DNA from: Cytophagaceae bacterium
GTDB taxonomy: Bacteria > Bacteroidota > Bacteroidia > Cytophagales > Flexibacteraceae
DNA length: 48,064 nt
Direction: 5' to 3'
NCBI GenBank assembly: GCA_027490155.1
Contig: JAIXYP010000023.1
Span: 1-48,064, forward strand
A program made the position numbers and the translations under genes. A model generated the notes under the pieces. That model was not told the DNA's origin and made no database searches. It saw nothing but the letters and a program-made list of their open reading frames with translations. Numbering within the stretch: the first letter of the stretch is position 1; the number at the start of each line of letters is the position of its first letter. Positions 28,682-37,569 of the stretch are shown here, piece after piece.

Positions 28682-29644
28682 ATGGAAGCCCAATCCTCAA
28701 ACCCACAATATGCCAATAGCTATGTGGCTCGCCGTTGGTTCCATCAGCTTTTCCGGTTAATGCGGAAGATTAAGGCTGTGCCTACCATGGCTCATATGGA
28801 GGAGGTCAACCTTATGGCCGCGGAGGACCTATGGCTAGACAGAGATGCGGTGGTGGCGCAGCTTGCGACCTGGATGGGAATGACGATAGAACAATATCTG
28901 GCAACGAAGCATCTTTTGCGTTACTTATGGCCAATAATTAAGGGAAGTTCCGATGAGGTTGACACGCAGTTTGAGTTATTCGGTTCTTCGGACCCAATAA
29001 CGGCCTTGAAGCCGATAGCTCCTGCTGATTTGCGGTACGGCCCAAAACTAGAATGGGTTAAGTCAGATAAGGCGAAAACCCCATTTATGGCTACATGGTA
29101 CCAAAAGATGGAGACAAAATTCGGGCTTATCTTCATCGCTAAGACCGAAATCGGAATCTGTTCCCTCCAGTTTCTGGCGCCTGACAATATTGGATCATTA
29201 AATGAGATTCTGGGCATTCAGGAGTATCTTGATCAACTTGAGATTCGGCAAGGCCCTTCTGAATTTATACAACAAGCAGATGATTTGTTTGACTTGGTGG
29301 TTTCATACATCAATGGCCCAGGCTATGCAGCAGACAACCGACCAACTATCCCGATCGATCTAGAACGAGGGGATAATTTCCGGTGGGTTTATGACTACCT
29401 ATCTGACCTACCTCTAGGCCAAGTTACAACTTACGGCACCATCGCCGAGGCCCTGATGAACCGCAATGCAAGCCAAGCCGTTGGGGGCATGATGGCGAGC
29501 AACCCGATTGCCTACCTATTGCCCTGCCACCGTGTGTTACCACTGCACTCTAGCACGGACACCTTGGTGGGTGAATACCGCTGGGGTGCAGATTTGAAGG
29601 CGTTGTTGGTGGGGTGGGGATCGTACCTAGCTACAGCTTTCTAG
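28682..29644 (+). CDS. O6-alkylguanine-DNA alkyltransferase domain protein (Ada-like)
   Basis: 320 residues. The C-terminal half is an Ogt/Ada alkyltransferase: ATWYQKMETKFGLIFIAKT and IGICSLQFL match the ribonuclease-like lead domain, and FRWVYDYLSDLPLGQVTTYGTIAEAL then NPIAYLLPCHRVLP give the active-site Cys282. The first 80 residues contain a short helical segment resembling one half of an AraC-type HTH (VAQLATWMGMTIEQYLATKHLLRYLW), as in Ada, but no zinc/phosphotriester-repair domain. It probably repairs alkylated guanine and may be a truncated Ada-type regulator. Its stop codon overlaps the 3' end of the convergent lipoprotein gene by 14 bases. Confidence 0.85.
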   Translation: MEAQSSNPQYANSYVARRWFHQLFRLMRKIKAVPTMAHMEEVNLMAAEDLWLDRDAVVAQLATWMGMTIEQYLATKHLLRYLWPIIKGSSDEVDTQFELFGSSDPITALKPIAPADLRYGPKLEWVKSDKAKTPFMATWYQKMETKFGLIFIAKTEIGICSLQFLAPDNIGSLNEILGIQEYLDQLEIRQGPSEFIQQADDLFDLVVSYINGPGYAADNRPTIPIDLERGDNFRWVYDYLSDLPLGQVTTYGTIAEALMNRNASQAVGGMMASNPIAYLLPCHRVLPLHSSTDTLVGEYRWGADLKALLVGWGSYLATAF

Positions 29645-30350
29645 TATTGGTATCGCTTTTTTTGTCTGATTCTTCTTTGAGTTGGTTATTAATTTCCACA
29701 GCATCTTTAGAGATTTTTCCTCGTAATTGCACTAGTATATCCTTAATGGCCTCAAGGTTTGTGGCACGAAGCACACTTAAATTTGACCACTCGCAAAAAA
29801 TACAGGTATTATTTTTACGCAAAGAATTAAGTCTATATCTTTTTAATTCAGTACCAGATAGACCAGTAATTACTGCTTCGATCTCTAGTTCTTCTTTAGC
29901 CTCCATATATGGAGCGCCAAACAAGAATGGTACACTTAGGAGTATTGCAGAAGGAATAAAAAACGGAGATGGTCCAAATTTGAGTTCTCCTTGCGTAATT
30001 CTGAGTGTTAGTTTCCCAAGCGGTTGTTTGGTCGATGTTGAAATATTGTCTTCAACTTCCGATGTCAGCAATACCATTGCATCATCCGAATAGACAGTGA
30101 CTTGTTCATAAATCCTAACAGGACTTCCACCATTCTCATACTCCGGGATTACCTGCGGCCCTGTGTTTACTTTACTATAGAAGGTGTTAAACGAGAACCG
30201 ATTAATGTCAGCCTTGATGGGCAACAAACGGACAGCTATTTCTGGGCCAGTGACCCTTAGGTCAGCCATCTGCACAGACCTGCAAGAGGCCAGCATCGAG
30301 AGTAAACTAAGGACTATAATAACCTGTTTGATCAATGCTGAGATGGTCAT
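29631..30350 (-). CDS. Hypothetical lipoprotein
   Basis: 239 residues, starting with a lipoprotein signal (LSLLSMLASC, Cys23), then two probable beta-rich stretches, one central hydrophobic segment (FFIPSAILLSVPFLFGAPY, about 129-147) and a Lys/Glu-rich tail. I do not recognise the family. It reads clearly more AT-rich than its neighbours, which fits foreign or relaxed origin. A TAAGTTTG box lies just upstream on the same strand. It converges on, and overlaps by 14 bases, the alkyltransferase gene. Confidence 0.75.
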   Translation of the reverse strand: MTISALIKQVIIVLSLLSMLASCRSVQMADLRVTGPEIAVRLLPIKADINRFSFNTFYSKVNTGPQVIPEYENGGSPVRIYEQVTVYSDDAMVLLTSEVEDNISTSTKQPLGKLTLRITQGELKFGPSPFFIPSAILLSVPFLFGAPYMEAKEELEIEAVITGLSGTELKRYRLNSLRKNNTCIFCEWSNLSVLRATNLEAIKDILVQLRGKISKDAVEINNQLKEESDKKSDTNTRKL

Positions 30351-30361
30351 ATCTTTTTTTT

Positions 30362-30369
30362 CAAACTTA
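30362..30369 (-). promoter_or_regulatory. -7 box of the lipoprotein gene
   Basis: TAAGTTTG on the minus strand matches TAnnTTTG exactly, 12 bases upstream of the start codon, implying a very short leader. Confidence 0.35.
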
Positions 30370-30630
30370 GGTAATTTTTGGGTTGCTCGTTCAGGTTCTT
30401 GTTTTCAGGACAAATATCTTAATGTAGCCAAGGCTGCTTTTGTTGCTTATGAGGACTTGCCTAGTTCATTGTGGGTACAAAATGATCTCCTTCATCCTTA
30501 GTTATGAGATGTTTGGTTTTTCTTAGGAAGACTCATCCTGCTGCCACCGTCCCTCTTTTCTGCTTACCTTTACTCATCCCAATGCCTAGTAGTTGTGTTT
30601 TTGCAGCTCCCACTAGCCTTGGTAGCCTAG

Positions 30631-31365
30631 ATGCCCTCATCCGTCGGAGATACGTTACGCACAGTTGCAGACACCCTAGCCAATAGTCGGCTTCCTGATG
30701 GTGGGCCCCGCTACGTCGAAACGGACCTTAGTCGGCACCCGATTGTTGAGCCCTTTAATACAGTAACAGCGGTCTTTTTTGCGCTCATTGCCTTGGCTTG
30801 GCTTTTTCAGCTGCGGGCAGAGCAGCCAAATAGGCTGCTCAAGATTATTTCAGCGGTTATATTGTTGATGGGTGGTATCGGTGGCACCATCTTTCATGGG
30901 ACACGTAGCCATTGGTTTTTCTTGATGCTAGATGTTGTGCCAATCATGATCCTGATCATTGGCTACAGTTTTCATCTATTCTACAAACTCAAGATGATGG
31001 TCTTTGCAGGCATACTGATGTTCCTGATTTTTGGTTTAAGACTTTCGGGTGGAGCTTTAGGGATAAGCCAACAGGCCCAGATCACCCTAGGTTATGGTAT
31101 GTCGGGTTCGCTAATCCTCATCCCGCTTGTGCTAAGCCTTAGCCGTCAAAAGTGGCATCATTTAGCATGGGTCATAGGGGCATTGCTTAGCTTCGTGACG
31201 GCATTGTTGTTTCGCTTAGCAGATAGTGCCCTGCCTGGCACGGATTGGCTTCAGGTTTTCCCGATGGGCACGCACTTCTTGTGGCATACCTTCGGTGCCG
31301 TGGCAACGGTGCTGCTGATTATGTATTGGTACTTGTCTGATAAGCTATCTTCCCAGAGGGTATAG
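30631..31365 (+). CDS. Ceramidase-like multi-pass membrane protein (CREST superfamily)
   Basis: 244 residues with about seven hydrophobic segments. Conserved polar residues match the alkaline ceramidase/PAQR-like CREST superfamily: Glu40 in VEPFNTVTAVFF, His89 in TIFHGTRSH, Asp101 in LMLDVVPI, Asp198 in FRLADSA, and His215 and His219 in GTHFLWHTFGA. These histidines and aspartates bind a metal in characterised ceramidases, so an integral-membrane amide hydrolase acting on lipid is likely; sphingolipids do occur in Bacteroidota. The ATG at 30631 follows an unusual 280-base leader with no gene. ComF follows 51 bases downstream. Confidence 0.75.
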   Translation: MPSSVGDTLRTVADTLANSRLPDGGPRYVETDLSRHPIVEPFNTVTAVFFALIALAWLFQLRAEQPNRLLKIISAVILLMGGIGGTIFHGTRSHWFFLMLDVVPIMILIIGYSFHLFYKLKMMVFAGILMFLIFGLRLSGGALGISQQAQITLGYGMSGSLILIPLVLSLSRQKWHHLAWVIGALLSFVTALLFRLADSALPGTDWLQVFPMGTHFLWHTFGAVATVLLIMYWYLSDKLSSQRV

Positions 31366-31371
31366 TCAAAT

Positions 31372-31379
31372 TAGCTTTG
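31372..31379 (+). promoter_or_regulatory. -7 box upstream of the comF-like gene
   Basis: TAGCTTTG is an exact TAnnTTTG match about 40 bases upstream of the start, suggesting separate transcription from the ceramidase-like gene. Confidence 0.35.
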
Positions 31380-31416
31380 CGATCGAAGATTATCGGGTAT
31401 TTGGGCAGCAATAAAT

Positions 31417-32154
31417 ATGATGAGGATGGGCACTTATATCAGCCAGAAGATAGGGTTTGGGGATCTTAAGCGCACCTTGTTCAATCTGATCTGGCCAGAG
31501 GTGTGCCAAGCTTGCGGTGTTGGGCTCTTGACGGATGAAAATACGATTTGCCTACGCTGTTTGTCCACCTTGCCATTGCCCAATTTGCGCCTTGCAGACC
31601 AAGATCCATTCTCTTTATCAGGGCTCACAGGTCTGCCACTTGTTAGTGTCCATAGCCTTATGGCCTTCCGCAAACATGGCCTCGCCCAGCGGTTAGTCCA
31701 TAAACTTAAGTACGAGAACCAGCCGGAGATCGGGGTGTATCTAGGTCGGTTATTAGGTCAGGAACTGCTGAAGCTTGGATTTCCTGATCATCCTACCATG
31801 TTGGTGCCAGTTCCGTTGCATCCTAAACGGCAAAGGGCACGAGGTTATAACCAAGCCATGATGGTAGCAAAAGGTCTAGCTGAAGTGTTATGTTATGAGG
31901 TCCTAGATGCTGTCTTGATCAGGCCACAGGTAACGGAAAGCCAGACAAGTAAAAGCAGAGGTCAACGCTTGATCAATATGCAACAGGCCTTTGAGGTGCC
32001 AATCGGCATGAAGCTCGACTTACCAATTGAGAACTATCATTTCCTGATCGTGGATGATGTTTTGACGACAGGTGCCACGGTAGGCAGCTGTGCTCGTGTG
32101 CTCTTTGCGGCAGGTGCTGACAAAATTTCGGTCTTGACCTTGGCCATTGCCTAA
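31417..32154 (+). CDS. ComF family phosphoribosyltransferase-like protein
   Basis: 245 residues. The N-terminal zinc knuckle has CxxC pairs (Cys30/Cys33 and Cys45/Cys48), followed by LVHKLKYENQPEIGVYLGRLL and PVPLHPKRQRARGYNQA, the usual ComF motifs, and the PRPP-loop IVDDVLTTGAT (211-221). ComF is a DNA-uptake helper in competent bacteria, but widespread homologues have no proven role. A second ATG (31423) is a possible start. It is followed 75 bases later by the ferredoxin reductase. Confidence 0.93.
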   Translation: MMRMGTYISQKIGFGDLKRTLFNLIWPEVCQACGVGLLTDENTICLRCLSTLPLPNLRLADQDPFSLSGLTGLPLVSVHSLMAFRKHGLAQRLVHKLKYENQPEIGVYLGRLLGQELLKLGFPDHPTMLVPVPLHPKRQRARGYNQAMMVAKGLAEVLCYEVLDAVLIRPQVTESQTSKSRGQRLINMQQAFEVPIGMKLDLPIENYHFLIVDDVLTTGATVGSCARVLFAAGADKISVLTLAIA

Positions 32155-32229
32155 TGATCAAATATCATTGCAAAGAGGAAATCTGGATATTGCCATTTCC
32201 GATCTTTGCTGACCCATTATCTGTTGCTC

Positions 32230-33309
32230 ATGGACAATCGTCAAACATCGATGGAATGGTCAGGTCAAACCCCATTAATGGCCTATCTGACGGTCGAGGT
32301 AGTCACATATCTACAGCCAGATGTCGTTCTGATTAGATTCCAGGAGTCGCCATGGGGCTTTGAAGCGGGTCAATTCATCACCCTGGAGCTTAGGACTGAC
32401 TACCAGCAAACGGTATATCGAAGGTCGTATAGTTTGGTTAATCTGCCTGGCGAGCCACTCCAGATTGTCGTCAAGCGGCTGCCCAATGGGCTTGCTAGTA
32501 ACTATTTATTTGCCCAGGCACGGCCTGGACTTCGGCTATTGGTTCAGCGGCCCACTGGTATGTTCACCCTGAGTAACGGAAATCCTGATCATGCTACACT
32601 GGTCTTGGCAGGTGCAGGATCTGGTCTCACACCATTGTTTGCAATACTACGGGCGGCCCTTAAGTCTGATCAATATCAAACAATCCATTGGCTGGTAACT
32701 GATCGAACGTTGGAGGCTAGTTTATTTTATGAAGAGGTGGAGCAACTGGCTATCCAATATCCTGATCGACTCAAGCTAACCTACTTTATCACTTCTAGAG
32801 AGTTGCCAAAGGCGGATTTTCAGCAGCCGAACCAAATCTACTTCGGAGGCCACCTAAGCAACTCGGTCTTTGAGCAATGGCTGAAACAGCAGGCCACATA
32901 CCTATCTGGCACGGATTTCTACTTATGTGGTCCCGCTGCCTTGATGCAGGTCATTAAGTTTGAGCTTCGATATCTTGGGGTCTCAGCAGAGGCCATCCAT
33001 CAGGAGCAGTTTGTGATCCCGACCCGACCTGCATCTCAAAAGCAATATGCAGCCCAACCAGCAGAGATCGTCGATAAAGGACACTTTGAAATCTTGCCAA
33101 ACGAAACCTTGTTGCAAGCGGGACTACGTTCTGGATATGACCTGCCCTATAGCTGCCAAGCGGGTCAGTGCTCGGCTTGTGTTGCACGGTTAGTCAGCGG
33201 GCAGGTAGAGCACCAGTACAATGAGGTCCTGACGGATGCTGACCTAGCTAACGGGGCCATCCTGACCTGCACGGCCCACCCGCTAAACCCTGTGGTCTGG
33301 ACCTATTGA
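32230..33309 (+). CDS. PaaE-type ferredoxin-NAD(P) reductase with C-terminal 2Fe-2S domain
   Basis: 359 residues from the ATG at 32230 (a TTG at 32206 precedes it). The FAD-binding motif RRSYSLV (64-70), the NAD(P) motif AGAGSGLTP (about 125-133) and a late CGPAALM give the ferredoxin-reductase module. A plant-type 2Fe-2S domain follows, with ligands Cys309, Cys314, Cys317 and Cys347 (C-x4-C-x2-C-x29-C). This order matches PaaE/HcaD-type reductases that feed electrons to oxygenases; no oxygenase lies here, so a free-standing reductase role is likely. It follows ComF without a clear terminator. Confidence 0.92.
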   Translation: MDNRQTSMEWSGQTPLMAYLTVEVVTYLQPDVVLIRFQESPWGFEAGQFITLELRTDYQQTVYRRSYSLVNLPGEPLQIVVKRLPNGLASNYLFAQARPGLRLLVQRPTGMFTLSNGNPDHATLVLAGAGSGLTPLFAILRAALKSDQYQTIHWLVTDRTLEASLFYEEVEQLAIQYPDRLKLTYFITSRELPKADFQQPNQIYFGGHLSNSVFEQWLKQQATYLSGTDFYLCGPAALMQVIKFELRYLGVSAEAIHQEQFVIPTRPASQKQYAAQPAEIVDKGHFEILPNETLLQAGLRSGYDLPYSCQAGQCSACVARLVSGQVEHQYNEVLTDADLANGAILTCTAHPLNPVVWTY

Positions 33310-33385
33310 TTGATCATACAATACATAGACTTGCCAAATTGAAAAGGCTTGCGGATAGTGTCATCACGGCAAGTCCAAAACGACC

Positions 33386-33410
33386 GAAGCCTAGACTAGG
33401 TCTAGGCTTC
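33386..33410. terminator. Hairpin between two convergent genes
   Basis: Perfect GAAGCCTAGAC / GTCTAGGCTTC stem of 11 bp with a 3-base loop. No strong T-run on either side (AGTATTG and CTTCGGTCG), so terminator function is likely but not certain for either gene. Confidence 0.5.
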
Positions 33411-33455
33411 AGTATTGAAATAGCAAATGGTGCCCCAAGAATCGGAAAGCCAGAT

Positions 33456-35414
33456 TTACTGTTTGGTGATCCGTTGGAGGAATTGTTTGTTCTGGCCAAT
33501 GACCCGAACTTGGTAGGTACCTGCGGTAAGCCCAGATAAATTGAGTTGCAGCTCGCCCTCTTGGATGCCGCCAACAGATTGGCTCAGAACAACTTGACCT
33601 ACAGTGTTGAGTATTTCAACGGCGGTATACGTTTGGTTGTTTGGCAACTTGATATTAAGGGTGCCTGTCGTTGGGTTTGGATAAACAAAAACTTGTTGGT
33701 TGACCAAGCGAATTGGGGTAGAAACTGGCACTGTATTCTGGACCGAAGCAAAGTCAATAGCTAGGTTGTTGCCACCTCGGCTTTTGGCCACAAACCCGAT
33801 GCGGATGATTTGGTTCCGATAGGCGGAAAGGTCAACACCAAAAGTTTTCCAGGTATACGGAGTTACGTCTGGGTTGTAACGGGAAAATCTACCAACTGTT
33901 GCGTAATTCTGGCCATCCAAGGCGACCTGGATGAGGACTGAGTCTTGAAAAGTTGGCCAGTCGGAATCTTGGTTCATGCTGAAGGTAAGCCAAGCAGGCT
34001 CGTTGGTGGGCCAGTTGTTAAGGTTGAGGCATGGGGTGCTGGCACGTGCAATACTTCCTCTCGTTGAGGTTTGGAACGACGGGAAGAACAAAAAGCCAGG
34101 TCCTTGTTGGGTCCGGAACGGCGTGCTGAGTGAGTTGCCTGGGTCAAAGAACAGGGAGTCAACCGTCCATTGGTTGGTGCCTGCCAGAAGTTCGCCAAAC
34201 CAGCCCACCGGGATATTTTGTGAGGTTCTACCACCAAAATCAGTCGTCCAACTAGGGTAGATGGAGCTGTTGCCAGTGATGGAACTGAAAATGATGTTTT
34301 TGGTCAGGGTGTCGTTGCGCCGATTGGCAGGAGCTTCACCTGCAAGCTGGGCAAATACCTGGATGCTGAATACAGATCCGCTCGAAAGCGTGATTGGGGT
34401 AGGGAATGTCAACGTTGCATTTTCGCGGGCCTGAAGTGCTGGGCTGAAAGTAAATGTCTGCTGCACAGGGGCCCCGCCGTTTAGACGATAAGTGACGGGC
34501 AGGGAAGTAACTGGGTCGGAGCCAAAATTGCGGATGCTGAACTTGACAGAGTCAGTCACCGAAGCAATGCACAAGGAGCCTGGAACATTGGCTGGCTTCA
34601 GGATGTTGGTTACCGCAACGTCAATTGCAGCTGGTGGCCCAGTCAGCCAACTGAAGGAAAGCCCAGATGGTATGATAGTCCCGCTATTGATCCGGATGTC
34701 CTCGGTGGCATAAGTCGAGGCATTGGTGTTGGTGAACGATAAACCAGTACGTGCGTTGATGTCAGTGGTGTCACTGCCGCGAAGGCCGACCTGAGCGCCA
34801 CCATCGTTGGCAGTAGGTAACGACATGTTGCCATAGTTAACGGTGATGCCGTTATTGCTTTCGGTCAAGACCAGTTGGAAGTTAAGGTTGTCTGTCGCTG
34901 ATGAACCAGAATAACGTTCGTACTGGGCCCATTGAAGGGTAAAGGTCCTGTTAGGCGCCGAGCCTGTGCGGTGGGCTGTAAGACGACCATTGGTACGAGA
35001 GTGCAGGTCCATGTTGAAGGCTGCGATCATTGGGCCAAAATTGTAGCCCCTGATCGGAGATTCGAAGTTATAGAGGGCACTACCGCCAGAGGTTCCGAAG
35101 CCGCCAATACTGCTGCCGCCAGCGCTGAATGTAATGCTGTTTCCGGATAGGAATGCTATAAATCCATTATTGCCCACACCAACAGTATCATAGTCCCTAC
35201 CGTTATACCTGAACGGAAATCCAATCAGGACGTTGCTGTAATACTGGTCATCATCGTTGGCCGCATTAAGCTGGGTACCACCCGTTAGCGGGGTATAGGT
35301 GCTAATACTTTGGGTGAACTGATAGTCACGTTGCACCAGGTTCTGGGCAATGCCTAAGTTGCCGGCCAGAAATAGCATGATTGTGAGGACGGACTTGAGT
35401 ATTGTTTTCTTCAT
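33456..35414 (-). CDS. T9SS type A sorting domain protein, second tandem pair (copy 1)
   Basis: 652 residues. A signal peptide (ending GNLGIAQ, about 1-24) precedes an N-terminal domain with YYSNVLIGFPFRYNG and VGVGNNGFIAF. A CARDB-like domain follows (about 260-375; AIDVAVTNIL, SVKFSIRNFGSD), then a MAM/choice-of-anchor-like domain (about 380-575; TDFGGRTSQNIPVGWFGELL, VSLIQVALDG-type strand) and the sorting domain (VYPNPTTGTLNIKLPNN to the end, RITKQ). It is a paralog of the upstream gene (35620-37569) in the same order. Passenger binding partner unknown. A TATTTTTG -7 box lies about 65 bases upstream. Confidence 0.9.
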   Translation of the reverse strand: MKKTILKSVLTIMLFLAGNLGIAQNLVQRDYQFTQSISTYTPLTGGTQLNAANDDDQYYSNVLIGFPFRYNGRDYDTVGVGNNGFIAFLSGNSITFSAGGSSIGGFGTSGGSALYNFESPIRGYNFGPMIAAFNMDLHSRTNGRLTAHRTGSAPNRTFTLQWAQYERYSGSSATDNLNFQLVLTESNNGITVNYGNMSLPTANDGGAQVGLRGSDTTDINARTGLSFTNTNASTYATEDIRINSGTIIPSGLSFSWLTGPPAAIDVAVTNILKPANVPGSLCIASVTDSVKFSIRNFGSDPVTSLPVTYRLNGGAPVQQTFTFSPALQARENATLTFPTPITLSSGSVFSIQVFAQLAGEAPANRRNDTLTKNIIFSSITGNSSIYPSWTTDFGGRTSQNIPVGWFGELLAGTNQWTVDSLFFDPGNSLSTPFRTQQGPGFLFFPSFQTSTRGSIARASTPCLNLNNWPTNEPAWLTFSMNQDSDWPTFQDSVLIQVALDGQNYATVGRFSRYNPDVTPYTWKTFGVDLSAYRNQIIRIGFVAKSRGGNNLAIDFASVQNTVPVSTPIRLVNQQVFVYPNPTTGTLNIKLPNNQTYTAVEILNTVGQVVLSQSVGGIQEGELQLNLSGLTAGTYQVRVIGQNKQFLQRITKQ

Positions 35415-35475
35415 CGTTGATTCGAGTGCAAAGCCAAATGGATGGTTTGTCGACTAGGTCGGACTAGACTAGTAT

Positions 35476-35483
35476 CAAAAATA
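35476..35483 (-). promoter_or_regulatory. -7 box of the T9SS copy 1 gene
   Basis: TATTTTTG on the minus strand matches TAnnTTTG, about 62 bases upstream of the start at 35414; no good -33 element seen. Confidence 0.4.
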
Positions 35484-35561
35484 TGGAATAATGGGGAGAT
35501 AATGCCCGAAAATTTGGCTGACTGCCTGATTGGCGATTTCTTTATACTGCCCAGAATGCAA

Positions 35562-35593
35562 AAAGCCCACCAAAATCACTTTTGGTGGGCTTT
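35562..35593 (-). terminator. Terminator of T9SS copy 2
   Basis: Perfect 14-bp stem AAAGCCCACCAAAA (35562-35575) / TTTTGGTGGGCTTT (35580-35593) with a TCAC loop, followed by T-run on the minus strand, 27 bases after the copy 2 stop codon. Confidence 0.9.
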
Positions 35594-35619
35594 GTCAAAT
35601 CAATAATTGCTTAGATGCC

Positions 35620-37569
35620 TTATTGCTTGGTGATCCGTTGTTGGTATTGAACCTTGTTGCCCAAGACCCGAACTTGATATGCGCCTTTTGGCAGGCTGCT
35701 AAGATCAAGCTGAATGTTGCCTTGGCTGATACCACTTGCAAGGTCTTCTAGGACGATCTGTCCGACCATATTAAGGACCTCAACTTTGCTATACTGTGTG
35801 TTGGTTGGTAGGCTAATGTTGAGCAAACCAGTTGTTGGGTTTGGATAAACATCGACCGCACGTGTGCTGATGTTGTTAGCAAGCCCAACCGGTACAGTAT
35901 TCTGGACTCTGGCATAGTCAATTCCGAGGTTGTTGCCACCCTTGCTAATACCAACAAATGCTACGCGGATGACTTGGTTGCGATAAGCAGAAAGGTCAAC
36001 CCCAAAAGTGCTCCATTCCCAGGTGCTCAGGCTCGCATCATAACGACCAAAACCACCCACATTAGTGAAGTTCTGACCATTGACAGCCACCTGTACCAAT
36101 ACTGAGTCTGGACGTCCTGGTGTTTCGCCGTCTTGATTCATGTCGAAAACAAACCAAATGGGCTCGTTACTTGGCCAGTTATTCAGATTCAGACATTGGG
36201 TGCTAACTCTAGTCCGAGCGCCCGAAGTTGTATTGACCACGGATGGGAATACCAGCACCCCAGGTCCTTGGCGGGTAGCCAATGGTAAGCTCAATGAGGA
36301 GCCTGGGTCAAAAATTGCACTGTCAACACGCCAAGAAAGGTTTCCTGAAAGGTTTTCGCCGATCCAGCCAGTAGGATAGGTGGGCGAGGTCCGGCCATCA
36401 AAATCAGAGGACCAGAGCGGGTATATACTGGTGCTGCCCGAAAAGCCGTTGAAAGTCACTGTTTTTGACAAAGTGTCATTCCGCTGCGTTGCAGGAAGTT
36501 CTCCTGCCAGAGAACTGTAAACACGTACAGTTGTGCTTCCGCCTGCGGTTAGGGAAATAGCACTAGAGAATGTTAAGGTTGCACCTGAGCGTGATGCTAG
36601 TGGTGGATTAAATGTGAATGTTTCGGTAATTGGGCTTCCACCATTTACAGTGTAGGAAACTGGCACAGAGCTAACAGGATTCGTGCCGTTGTTAAACAGG
36701 TTGAATTTGACAGAGTCAGTAGCTGAAGAAATACAAGAGGTACCACCAACAGAAACTGGGCGCAAAACACCAGTGATCGAAACATCGATTGCTGCAGGAG
36801 GTGATGGAGACCAAGTGAAAAGGGTGCCAGAAGCAGGACCGGCACTTGCTGAGGTTAAGATACCATCGCGTGCATAGGTGTTTTGGCTGATCTGGGACCA
36901 CGTGCCCGATTGGCTCAATACGTCGGTAGTGTCATTACCACGCAGGCCAGACTGTGCACTTGCGTCCGCGCCTGTATAGGTTACAGAGCCGATATGAACA
37001 CTCAAATCGCCAGATCCCTCTGAAAGTATGATCTGGAAGTTGATGTTATCGCCAGTGTGGGTTGCGCCATACTTGCGGTAGTCTTTCCACTGGAAAACAG
37101 CTTTGCGGTTTGGGGCGCTTCCAGTCCGTGTCAGAGAAAGGACAGAGCCAGCGCCAACTGCTACATCACAAAGCAAGTCATAGTTAAGGCCAGCGACCAT
37201 TGGACCATAGCCATATCCTGCTGTTGCATTGTTAAAGTTGCTTAGGGAAATGCCAGTTGGGATAGAAGCACTAAGGATAGAGCTGCCAGTACCACTAGAT
37301 GTAATGTTATTGGTCGTAAAGGCCAAGAATCCGTTGTTTGCAACAGCAACTTTGCTGTAGGTCACGCCATTGTACGTGAAATCAAACCCGATGCTGATGT
37401 TTGGCCATACGTTATCATCTCCCGCTGTGGTGATGACCGTATCGCCACGCTCCTCTTGATACGGAACGTTGCCTTGGACAAAACGGTAGTCAGCTTTGAC
37501 GGTGTTTTGTGCATTGACTCCGAAGCCAAGGGCTAGGATCAGTGCAGCTGAAAGTAAGTACTGTTTCAT
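35620..37569 (-). CDS. T9SS type A sorting domain protein, second tandem pair (copy 2)
   Basis: About 649 residues from the ATG at 37569 (MKQYLLSAALILALGFGVNAQ); an earlier in-frame ATG at 37581 adds four residues. Same domain order as copy 1: VAVANNGFLAFTT, CARDB-like region (AIDVSITGVL, SVKFNLFNNG), MAM-like region (SDFDGRTSPTYPTGWIGE, VSLVQVAVNG-type strand), then VYPNPTTGLLNISLP to RITKQ. The two copies are about half identical across most of their length, so they arose by tandem duplication. Cell-surface location by T9SS is expected. Confidence 0.9.
   Translation of the reverse strand: MKQYLLSAALILALGFGVNAQNTVKADYRFVQGNVPYQEERGDTVITTAGDDNVWPNISIGFDFTYNGVTYSKVAVANNGFLAFTTNNITSSGTGSSILSASIPTGISLSNFNNATAGYGYGPMVAGLNYDLLCDVAVGAGSVLSLTRTGSAPNRKAVFQWKDYRKYGATHTGDNINFQIILSEGSGDLSVHIGSVTYTGADASAQSGLRGNDTTDVLSQSGTWSQISQNTYARDGILTSASAGPASGTLFTWSPSPPAAIDVSITGVLRPVSVGGTSCISSATDSVKFNLFNNGTNPVSSVPVSYTVNGGSPITETFTFNPPLASRSGATLTFSSAISLTAGGSTTVRVYSSLAGELPATQRNDTLSKTVTFNGFSGSTSIYPLWSSDFDGRTSPTYPTGWIGENLSGNLSWRVDSAIFDPGSSLSLPLATRQGPGVLVFPSVVNTTSGARTRVSTQCLNLNNWPSNEPIWFVFDMNQDGETPGRPDSVLVQVAVNGQNFTNVGGFGRYDASLSTWEWSTFGVDLSAYRNQVIRVAFVGISKGGNNLGIDYARVQNTVPVGLANNISTRAVDVYPNPTTGLLNISLPTNTQYSKVEVLNMVGQIVLEDLASGISQGNIQLDLSSLPKGAYQVRVLGNKVQYQQRITKQ

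Noticed and set aside
30351-30630. Possible short genes in the leader of the ceramidase-like gene
   Set aside because: The frames are short, lack family signals and overlap one another.
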